The notes under the pieces are model-generated. The model had not been told where the DNA came from, did no database searches, and saw nothing but the letters and a program-made list of their open reading frames with translations. Below are positions 47,913 through 58,178 of a stretch of 64,000 bases of DNA, one piece after another. Position numbers and translations under genes: made by a program. Source of the DNA: Meconema thalassinum (Eukaryota > Arthropoda > Insecta > Orthoptera > Tettigoniidae). The stretch spans positions 1,798,001-1,862,000 of the forward strand of contig CAMPQE020000053.1 in assembly GCA_946902985.2 (NCBI GenBank). The letters are read 5' to 3'. Within the stretch, counting starts at the first letter, position 1, and each line of letters starts with the position of its first letter.

Positions 47913-48872
47913 TCAAACCTTAAATGTGGAAGTCAGTGGGCCGTTCGTGACCATACCCGAGGATCTACCTTGGAAATGCCACCGATAACTATACTTGGAT
48001 ATGATACAATTATTCCAAATATTAATCTCCTCTGTTTTAACAAACATCTTACAATAATTAAGGTACATAAACATAACACAAAACACATGCACATTAACAA
48101 ATTAAAGGTGTGAAAACTCGAACTTATATGCCTTACTGAAGTAAAATTCCCAGTCGTCGAAAATCCCAGCATATCATCATCTTTAATCAATAAGAACCCA
48201 TAATCTATGTTCAGGCAGTTGACGGATCCAACATGCAGAAACTTAACATCGTCAATCCTCCTGCAATCTCAATAGAATATCTACATAACCAACATCTTGC
48301 ATCGTCGTAGCTAATATTTACTTAACGTCAGTCCCATGCATCTTGACAGAAAATATAACCAACCACGTCTTCAACCATGCCGACTAATATTTTCAAATCG
48401 TCATCCAATAATCTTAACATCATTAATAAAGAAAGATCAGTAGCCCTTTTCAAAACTGAAGACAAGCCCCTCGTAGGATATATAAGAGTTTCGGTCCGTA
48501 CATATTTTTCAAATATCAAGAAATCGACTTCTTATTAAAGCCCAATAAAATCACACATCGTCATCGTCATACGCACAAGTTTCATAATCAAATACTTCAC
48601 GTTGATTATCATAAATACGGACAACTTCAGAAAGACGTCTAGCCTCCTCAAATGGCTCCCAATTTCTCTCATTTTTTAAACAGCTGATTCTCTTTCATAG
48701 TTGGAACAATAATAAAGGACCCCATGACACCAGACAAAATAGAAATGAAAATGCATGGCGACGATGCCAGGCCTACATGAGGGGTAACAACTAAATAGAA
48801 TACACAGGTCTGAAGAAGACAGGCTACTTCGCAGTTTAAAGGGGAACAAGTTACAATTAAATTGAATTAAAT
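47913..48872. other. Gene B intron 4, no feature recognised
   Basis: AT-rich; short frames only. Confidence 0.45.
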
Positions 48873-48888
48873 ATTAAACTTTAAACTG

Positions 48889-49220
48889 AACCTCCGTGGC
48901 TCAGGCGGCAGCTCGCCGGCCTCTCACCGCTGAGTCCGTGGTTCAAATCCCGGTCACTCCATGTGAGATCTGTGCTGGACAGAACGGAGGCAGACAGGTT
49001 TTTCTCCGGGTACTCCGGTTTTCCCTGTCAAAATTTCATTCCAGCAACACTCTCCACTATCTTTTCATTTCATCTGTCATTCATTTAATCATTGCCCCAG
49101 AGGAGTGCGTCAGGCCTCGGCAGCCGGCACAGTTCATATCCTCGCCGCTAGATAGGGGCTTCATTCATTCCATTCCTGACCCAGTCGGAGACTGGAAGCA
49201 GGCTGTGGATTTTCATTTTC
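48889..49220 (+). mobile_element. tRNA-derived SINE with perfect target-site duplication
   Basis: ATTAAACTTTAAACTG occurs at 48873-48888 and again at 49221-49236, bounding 332 bp. The head has an A box (GTGGCTCAGGCGGCAGC) and a B box (GGTTCAAATCCCGG, about 48941-48954), then a body with CTCCGGGTACTCCGGTTTTCC and a 3' part rich in ATTTTCATTTTCATT. Such SINEs are transcribed by RNA polymerase III and mobilised by a partner LINE. The perfect duplication indicates a young insertion. Confidence 0.9.
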
Positions 49221-49236
49221 ATTAAACTTTAAACTG

Positions 49237-50113
49237 CGTATCACAACTTGAGATGTCTAACTTCAGTGAAAAACTTTCACGAGTCGACATAAAAACAAAC
49301 ATAAAACCCAAAGAGCTACAGCAGACCCGAGATGTTCTTAACATGTCACCTGATATTCCGCAAGTTCCGCCAAATAAACAAACACTTCCTTCATAATACG
49401 ACGACAAAACAGTAAAATATAATAAATAAGGAAGTATCTCTCGACATATTCATCAGAAAAGGGAACCCATGTTTACATCCGCTAACCAATCAGAACATCT
49501 CGTCTTAGACTACGGCCCACTGATGCCATACACAAATAATAAACAGAATATTAAGCTGAATCCAAGATAAAATACCGACGTTACGAGGTTACTTTACGTA
49601 CATGCCGTCATAAAGTTAGGGGAACGCAAATAGAACCCTAAAGCTTGATAACATTGGCTACATCTTCATGCGTGAAATTCATAGTTTACACCTAAATAAT
49701 AGCTACAGTTGGTAACCACATTCCGAGTCCAGACACGACACCGCAGACAATAGAAGATCACACTGCTCAATGACCAGACGAACACAGTTCTTACATGCAC
49801 TCTGGCGGTATCACTCACAAGGAACGTTTCCTCGCACACTGAGTGGTGCTCCCAACTAGCGAGCACAGAGTAAACTATTTCCTCAAACATCGCCGCGAGG
49901 TCACCAAGTGTATCACCCACCTACTCAGAACCAGTGCCTACAAAGTATTGGCACGATTCTAACCAGTATAAACTTATTGCCGAGAAAAGAATTTTCGATA
50001 AGATCAATGTATATATACTGAAATAATGAAATACAGGCGAAAGAAGTGAAACATCTGGAGCAATTGCAAGAGTACAATCGCCACCACAGAGAAGATGTAG
50101 TAAGAGTAAGGAA
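49237..50113. other. Gene B intron 4, no feature recognised
   Basis: Non-coding; a minus frame at 49666-49920 shows no domain. Confidence 0.45.
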
Positions 50114-52775
50114 GCTGGTTAGGGAGGGAAATCATAAGAGTTGCTTCAAACGGGAAAGAAAATTTTGATTAACAAACAGTGTAAACAATGATAAAAAAAA
50201 TCTAGTAATTTAGTAGTGATATCAATATGAAGGGTCTCTAAACTTCTCAATGCTGAGTAGTGTGAGGAAGGGGTAACCCGTGGCCAAATACACGCATTGG
50301 CAGTTGGGTAGATTATAGGCTAGGGAATAACCCACCCACCAAGGGAAGATGATTAAGAGAAGGAAGTAGATTTGGGATTGGAGAAAAAGGATAGAAAAAT
50401 GGGAGGAGAGTCCCACAAAATTAATAAGTTGAGATTTAAATACCCTTAGAAGCAGTTGCCAATGGAAATTAACTCTCGGATACCTAAAGTAGGTACGAGC
50501 TTGGTCGAGGCCAACGGGAACCGCAGCTAAGGCTTGGGCAGTTTGCCAGAGAGAGGCTTTAGTGTGTTTCCTTCCAAGCACGAATAAAAGTACTATAGGG
50601 AAGGGTGATGGTCTGACAAGACTGAGAGCAAAAGATTTATTGTATATGAACGAGGGCAAAAACCTAGGAAGAGCTAGGAAAGCCAGGATCCTGCCTAACT
50701 GTAGTATCAGAGAAATGATGAATCCAAAAAAAAATATTTAATTTATTAAACAATGCAAAGAAGTTTGAGGAGATTAACAATTGTGCAATATAATTTTGAC
50801 AACCATAGTTCATTTGAACTTTTTAACAAATAGGGTCGCAGACCTCTCAACATTAAACAGTTGCTCCAGGCAATTGACAATTTAAAAGGTTTCAAACCTT
50901 ACATGTTTCTAAAATCTTTATAAGATTTAAACAAATGAGCAATGAAATAATTAAAGCTTAAACGTGAATTGGAGTACAAAAAGTACACCTTAAGAAATTC
51001 AGGAGAGAATGTTCTAGAGAAAGTGACAACTTTGAAAATAACAATAATAACAACGTGAAAAATAAGATAGAAGTTCCTACAACTTCTTATATTTATACAG
51101 AATTAATATATGAGAATTATACAAAGAGGGCAGGTCACTTACTGTGAAACCTGAAGAAAGTGAAAGGGAAAGTTCTAGACTTCCCAAGGTTGAGCAGGAA
51201 TCACTCGCCAAATGGGACAGTTTCCATTTCGTGAAACCTGAACATGACTCGCTCAAGAGTGTAGAGAATTGTTTTCCCTAATTTTGAAGGGAGGAACAAT
51301 GTAAGTTTGAAACGTGTGCTAGACACGTATCACAAAGATTATACAGAGATACTTAATGATAAACCAACAAAAATGGAAGGGCACTTCTTGGAATGACACC
51401 TTATTGGAACAGACCTAGATTAAAAGTTTATTGCAGATTGTTAGTGAGAGGTTTAGGAAAGAGAAATGGGAATTAAGGAAAATGTTCATGGCCTTATTTG
51501 AATATAAGCGGACGATCGCGACGCGGTAGAAAAGTTGAGCAAGCACTGGTTTTCACTATAGTTCATTGAAACATATGAAAAGTTCACTGTGGAGACACAA
51601 AGTTTATGGAAAGGAAAGTTATTGCAATGATGAAAATAACTGGTTTCACTAGATAAGTGAGAGTCTATTTCTTGAGAAAGTTGTAAAGTACAAATAAATG
51701 CGCTATAGAAAATTCCCGCGGTGGACGAAACTTCACTATGTAGTAATTTAGAAGTAAGATAATTCAATTTTAAACAGAATTCTCACAAGTACGTGAGAAA
51801 TACATGACGGCAGGACTTGTAGATTGAGTACAGAATCTGGAAGGTTCCAGAACAATCTTAGCAGTAAAATGGGGCTAATGAATATCCAGTGGAGGAACTA
51901 ACTTGTTGAATTATAGACAGCGGGTAATTAGATAATATCCCACGTAGAGAGAGGATTTCTCATTAGAATAGCTTAATAAAAGCTCTTTATGGTAAAGTCG
52001 GCTTATACAAGCGAGAGCTCAACATGGCAAATCCCACGAAGAATGATTTTTGCCCCAAAATAAATACTTTCACACTGTCTATAAATGTATCATTTAAAAC
52101 ACGAGGAAGTTAAAACCATGAAGATGAGGTTAAAACTTGAAGAAGGTACTTATCTTTGTTGCATGTCGAAGTGAAGTTCCTCACTGATGCTTAGAGTTCC
52201 AACATGGCGTGGAATTTAAAAAATGCCTCGTTAGGTCAGGAGGCTAGCTCTGGTTGAGCCTTAACTGATTACTTCAACTGCCGACTAAGAAGTGAGTGCA
52301 GCTCAACGAAGCACGGAAGGTCCTAGGAAGGGGAGAGAGTGGGGGTAGGAAACAAAAGGTATACATATCAGCATAACCAACTTATCAAAAATAAATTTTC
52401 TTCTTAATGGATGGTCTTCTAAGAATTGATAGTAAGCGATATTAACGCAGCATGGTGAGTGAAACAGTAGACGTTGTCCTCTTGCTCAAGGAGAAAATAG
52501 CTGACGATGGTAACAAGATCTTGTAGCCAAATGGATAAGTAAGTCCTCTTGCACGATGAGGAATTGAGTAGCTTCAGAGGTTCGCTACTAGATGACGCTA
52601 GGTTGGTCACAGAAGTTATATATCTGAAACATACTTATGAAGACGTAAGAGATTTGCCCAACAAGGAGAAAACAGAAGATCACTGTTGGTGTTTGGCAAA
52701 GAGGAAGGAAGAAATGAACATGCAAGGAGCAGTAGACATTATATCTCAGGTACCGTGTATTCAAAGAATACACCA
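50114..52775 (+). repeat. Unclassified non-coding repeat of about 2.7 kb, left copy
   Basis: Colinear with 53389-56226. Shared blocks in order: GCTGGTTA at the start; GGGAAGATGAT and GAAGTAG; TACCTAAA...GCTTG...AGGC.AACGG...GCAGC..GGCT; near the end ACATGGCGT, TTGCCTC/TGCCTC, AGGAGGCT, GTAGGAAACA, GATAGCTG-type/AATAGCTGACGATGG, and GTTGGTGTTTG. The 3' end has a small palindrome GTATTC-AAA-GAATAC at 52757-52771. There is no long ORF, RT or transposase. The left boundary is approximate. Confidence 0.6.
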
Positions 52776-52898
52776 GCAGTAGTTAAAAATATAATCACGC
52801 TCTAAGCTTATATGAAGAACAAGTAGTTCCGTGAAGAACTATCTAGTCTATTTTCATATAACCTACTTATGTTAATTGCCTCCATCAACATACAAAAT

Positions 52899-53249
52899 GG
52901 CATCTTAAAGAAACTTCCACTAATTGCACCTGTGTGAAGCTAAATTGGATATGTTAAGAATGTAAACAACGCTTTTAGGTTTCTACGTTCGTTGCAAAGA
53001 GCCGACTGCGGTGGCGTCTAGTAGCTAAGTTCTGAACTTGGCCTAGTAGTCGTTGACGGAGGCGCTTGGCGGCAAAAGTAGGAACTGTTTGAAAAATTCT
53101 AAGTTGCAGTACTTAAATTAAAAAACAGATAGGCTAACACACACTAATACAGTCATCACAATTAACACCGGATATCAGACAGATTCTACACATACCTAAA
53201 GTACACGGGGCTACATGACCGCGTAGTCGCAGCCCCTAAACTTAAGAAC
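52899..53249 (-). mobile_element. 351-bp insertion with 13-bp target duplication (SINE-like)
   Basis: CAACATACAAAAT stands on both sides (52886-52898 and 53250-53262), and the 27.4 kb copy shows the uninterrupted site. Read on the minus strand it begins near GGGGCTGCGACTACGCGG...GTAGCCCCGTGTACTTTAGG. A related stretch lies at 5231-5420. No internal promoter boxes were clearly recognised. Confidence 0.65.
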
Positions 53250-53388
53250 CAACATACAAAATTTCAATTTGATTGCTGTAATAGATTCCCAGATATTGAG
53301 AACAGACTAAATATTGTGGATGGTTGCCATGTTGGATTTTTATATATGCAGGTCTTAAGAGTTATTTACTGTTACATGAAGATTATTG

Positions 53389-56226
53389 GCTGGTTAAAAC
53401 TGAGTGTCAACGCTACCTGAGGGAAGATGATGAAAAAAAAAAAAGAAGTAGGTTTAGGAGTAGGAACATTTTTTGACAAAGAAGAAGAGAATCCAACACA
53501 AAACCGAAAAAATGGAAAGATTTAGAAAACGTTTTACTGCACCAGGTCTTTGAAGTACCTAAAATGTGCGGGAACTTGTGTAAGGCAAACGGAGAGTGCA
53601 GCGTGGGCTGAGGTCGCCTGCAAGCTATCGCTAAGTGCTCTTTCCCTCCCGAGCCGGTATTTCGGTACTATGGGAGTAGGTAGTGCGCTGGCAAGGCAAT
53701 GTATAACAAGTGGCAAGGATTTGAATACTTTCCCTTCAAAAGTGTGGTATTTTCTAAAGCATTTTGAAATGCTAGAAGGATTTAAATTAGCCGTAATATT
53801 TTTATTACTAGGCACTCTTAGGTAGGGATGAAGCAAGGATAGTGCTTTTTTTTTCACAATATGTTTTAATATTATTAGTGAGGGTCTTTAAAAAATACCA
53901 ATTGTTGGACTTAAAGCAGGCTAAACCTTTACCCAGCAGGGTACCGTCTAAAAGTTTAGAACGGAGGAAGAAATCAGACCTAACTAAAACAAAACTAAGA
54001 TTTTAAAGAGTAAAACACAAGTCAGAGAGGAAATCTCTACAGATAGGAAGCTGGCGGAGCGAGCTATACTTGCCTTAATGATTTACTAGAATTAGCTGCA
54101 ACAGCTAAGAGAAACTTTACAAATGTTGTTATTGGAGGTTTTGTTTTAAATGCAACAAGTGATTTAGATTGTAGTCAACTTACTTTTCAGTGATTGCCTT
54201 TTTCTTTGAATAGGGGATACTTTTAGGAGAAAAATTAGGGAAGTGAAGGTCCTTCCTAACCGTTTTTCTAGCAAGAGAGATAGAAACAATATAATACATA
54301 ATTTATTTAACAAAACGAGGAAGTTATTGATTAGCAACAATTTAGCTATTTCAAGCTGAAGAAAGAAATTTTGGTTTAACAACTTGGAAGTCTTAGACCC
54401 CTATTTGTACAAAAATAAACTTACAAGAGTTATTTAACAAGCGTATAATTAAAAGGTTTTAGACCTGTTAGGTTAATTATAAAAGATTTACAATTTAGTA
54501 TAACATTTCGTTAATTTAGTTAGGTAGGATACCAGCACTATTAGAATGCCCTTATGGCAAGCAAAATGGCTATAAATAAGCAATTTCAAAATCTTTGTTG
54601 AAGCAGAAAAAAATAAGAAATAAATAAGCGGATAATAACCGCTGTTATTTACTAAGTCGTTAAGAGATGGCGCATTCTAATAAGGCAGGTCGCATTAACG
54701 AAACCTGGATGAAATGCGAAAATTGAATAATTAGAAGATTGCCAATTGATGGGCTAAGAAATAAAGAAGATTAATAAGTGGTTTCTGAAACCACTACTAT
54801 TTAAGCAGAATTTAAAGGATTACAAATTCTAATGGAACAGGTCACACCTTGTGAAGCCTGGATTATAGAATTTAACAATAAGAAAACGCTTACTTCTTAG
54901 ACGAAGCAGGAAACAATAGATATTAATACGTGGATTTGAGCCACGGTTGTTTATGCAGAATTAATAACGTGTAAGGTGGGAGGGCACCTTTGGCTTGGCA
55001 TGGCCTCATAGAAATAGAACCAGATCGTTAAATTAACTTAATTTTGTTAGTAAAAGGTATTTGGTGAAAATAGGAGGTGGGGATTTATAGTTCTGGCCAG
55101 TTTTATTGCTCTCAATCGTACGCGGCGGGTAGATAGTTGAACGGGCACTATTTGTAGCACTTATGTTTGTAAATCTTCAATATTACATTTTGTGTAGATG
55201 CACTTACTTGAGTTTGAAAGATTTTGGCGTTATGGAAAGTTAATGTCATGGCTTATAGAGTTCACTTTGTATTGTAAATTAGCAGTAATTAGGCATTCCA
55301 GAGTATAGTTTTTCACAGTTGAAAGTCTGCTAGAATGGAAAATTCCAGAGCTATAGCGACAGTCAAATAGGGTAGGCAGATCCCACAGAGGCAAAAATTT
55401 AACTTTTTAGTTAGCTGTGAGTTTTGGCAAAAATCCCACGGTGAGAGAAGGTATCCACTTTGTATCGTACAAGAAGTACTAAATTTCATGTTCAGAAATA
55501 AGCTGAGTTAGCACGAGCATGACCGATAAAATCCCGCTATGGCAGTTATTGCACAACATTGCAAAATCCCAAACTGCTTATAATTATCTTTAAAAGTAGT
55601 CAATTTAGATTAAAACCCTTTAAAAGTTGGTTAAAATCACTGTACTTATCTTTCAATTGTGGAGTAGGCAATGGTTCCTTTTAACCGTTATACTAAAAAT
55701 CAGACATGGCGTCCATTTTAAAATTGCCTCATGAAGACAGGAGGCTGGCCTCTAACTGTTCATTCGAAGTCTGAACTAGAAGTGGGGCAAGGAATTGACA
55801 CACGACAGAGCCCGAAAGACGAAGGAGGAGTGGGGAGGAACAAATGAACAAAAGCAACAGGGTAGGAAACATATACGCAAAATAGGCTCTTTACATTGCA
55901 TAATTTTCTTCATGGAGTAGGGTCTTCAGGGAGATGATAGCTGGCGATGGAGACGACACCTGCTGAAGCGGTGTGTAAGTCTCTTGACCTCGATTAATCT
56001 GAAGAACTTCGGCGGGTTGCCGCGTGGTGAGCCAGTGAAGTTTTCTCGGAGTAAGCGACTAAAGCAAACTCAAAAACACAATAAATGCCTGATCGAAGGA
56101 AAAAAGAAATACAAAGGGATCAACGTTGGTGTCTGAGAGAAGAGAAGGAAAGAATAAATGAAAGAAAGAAAGCAAAGAGCAGCAATTGCCAACTCTAACT
56201 AACCGTGTATTCCAAAGAATACCCGA
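53389..56226 (+). mobile_element. Unclassified non-coding repeat of about 2.8 kb, right copy, nested
   Basis: It interrupts the Helentron-like element between CATGAAGATTATTG and TGT.GGTGTAGTATT, which are adjacent at 27.6 kb. ATTATTG is present on both sides (53382-53388 and 56227-56233), consistent with a 7-bp target duplication. The interior shows no ORF with a recognised domain; the longest frames overlap at 53534-53857 (107 and 91 codons). The 3' palindrome GTATTC...GAATAC is at 56207-56222. Class unknown; a non-autonomous LTR-type or DNA element is possible. Confidence 0.65.
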
Positions 56227-57879
56227 ATTATTGTGTAGGTGTAGTATTCAAACTTCAATCGCATGATTAGGACACAAAAAGTAAAAACGAGATTTTAAAA
56301 TTTTGCACAGCTGCCATCTTGTAATTACGGAAACAATGGAAATAAATTAGATGCTAGTGGATAAACATTTGTATAATGATTTACTCTACAAAGTTTCACT
56401 GCACTCGGATGGCTAAAATGCGAGAAATGTCCATGTGAATATTTATAATTCGCGTCGCCGGCATGTTGGATTTGTGATCACCAGATTATTGAAAGTCTTA
56501 TAGGTGAACTTATGGCCTTAGCCCTTTTGAACATAAAAACAATCAATTTGATTGCTATAATAAATTCGTAGATATTCAGAGCCGTCTAAATATTTCAGAT
56601 GGACGCTATGCTGGATTTGTTATATGTATAGGCCATAGAGTCATATACCATTAAAGGAAAATTATTGCGTATGTTCATTATTCAAACTTTTACTTCGATC
56701 GCATGATTTCGACTCAAGAAATAAAAGTTTAATTTTAAAATTCGCACAGCCACCATCTTTGGGTTATGTAAACAATTGAACTAATTAGATACCAGTGCAT
56801 TACAATGTGTATAAACATTCCCTGTACCAAGTTTCATTGCGTTTGGATCATTAAATCGCGAGAAAAGTCTATTTAAAATTTTTAACTTCGCTTGGCCGCC
56901 ATGTTCGTTTTGTAGTTAAGCGGTTTTTGAATGTCTTATAGATGAACTTCCAGTAGTGCCCTTAATCTCCGTACAAAATTTCATGGTGATACCTCTAATA
57001 GTTTCAGAGATATAGAATGCCGGTGAAATATTTCACACAGCCGCCATTTTGAGGTTATGTAAACAATTGAACGAAGTTAGATGCCTGTGCACTTAAATGT
57101 GTATAAACATGTACTGTACCAAGTTTTATTGCGTTTGGTTGGTTAAATCGCGAGAAACGTCTATTTAAATGTCACAACTTCGCTTGGCCGCCATGTTGGT
57201 TTTGAAGTTACCAGGTTTTCAAAAGTCACATAGGTGAACTTCTAGTAGTTCCCTTCTCCCCGTAAAATATTCCAGGGTGTTATCGTTAATAGTTTCGGAG
57301 ATATTGAATGCTGGTGAAATATTTCGCACAGCCGCCATGTTGGATTGGTGAGACGTAGCAAAATTTGAAGGGCACGGTCGGGGTCGCCCGGACTAGTGCT
57401 ATGAACTTACCGAGTTTCATTGAAATCGCTCCAGCTGTTTAGAAGTTATAAGGTGGGGGACACACACACCATCACATACAAACACACGCACACACACAGG
57501 CAGACACACGGACAAAAGGTGATCTCATAAGCCTATTTTTTTCATAAATGAAAATTGGCTAAAAATGATTGTTGTGCTCGGAAATAAAAACTAATTCTCT
57601 GACATGAAATGCACTAATAAAAGATTTAGTGAGATTAGACGCAGTCTTCATTACGAATAATCAAGATGTATTGATTGAGAAAGACCCTCGGTAGTTGAGC
57701 GAACTATACCAGCGACACTCAACTAAAGAGATCATAAACCTGACAAACAGGTAGCTTAGCAAGTTTTGGTAAGAGCAAAACAAACGAAAGGAATAACTGT
57801 CGAAGTCCACGAGGCGCACCTCTAGTTGCTGCCATAAGTGAATATCAAGTACAAGAATAGTAATTAATTGGGATAGATG

Positions 57880-57912
57880 TTTTAAAGCCCCCAGTTCCTG
57901 GGGGCTTTAAAA
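57880..57912. repeat. Perfect 15-bp palindrome
   Basis: TTTTAAAGCCCCCAG (57880-57894), a TTC spacer, then CTGGGGGCTTTAAAA (57898-57912), its exact inverse. It could form a stable hairpin in DNA or RNA at the 5' edge of the LINE. Confidence 0.95.
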
Positions 57913-57945
57913 TGCTGGGACACCCTCTCTCCAGGGGTCATAAAT

Positions 57946-58167
57946 ATGGAGGGCCCAAGCCCAGGGTTATGGGCGAAGCCCCAACGGTATCGGCGGCGGA
58001 GAGGATGGACTTCGGTACGGCGTCGATGGCGGAAGAGGGAATTCTGTAGCGTCTGTACTCCAGAGGAGCGGCTACAAAAGGCGTCTGTTATCCAGTGGAT
58101 CGGCCTAGAACAATACCTGGCAGTAGGTCATAAAATGCCTTTGAGTGTGGCGAACTCATCGTACTAA
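57946..58167 (+). other. Short basic upstream ORF (73 codons) in the LINE leader
   Basis: ATG at 57946 opens a 73-codon frame, rich in Arg (YRRRRGWTSVRRRWRKRE) in its first half, ending 12 bp before the main ORF's ATG at 58179. No domain is recognised. It may be chance coding in a GC-rich leader, or a small upstream ORF. Confidence 0.3.
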
Positions 58168-58178
58168 TAGCCTATAAA

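Larger units (their letters stand above)
52818..57562 (+). mobile_element. Helentron-like element, interrupted by two later insertions
   Basis: The start GTTCCGTGAAGAACTAT and TAGTCTATTTTCATAT at about 52830-52860 is a partial inverse of the 3' terminus. Blocks with GCCATGTTGG/GCCGCCAT recur at about 53325, 56463, 56897, 57037, 57188 and 57330. A CA tract lies at 57466-57515, then GTGATCTCATAAGCC, a hairpin and CTAA ending at 57562. Taking out the insertions at 52899-53249 and 53389-56226 restores colinearity with 27401-28020 and 37113-38013. No coding sequence. Confidence 0.65.
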
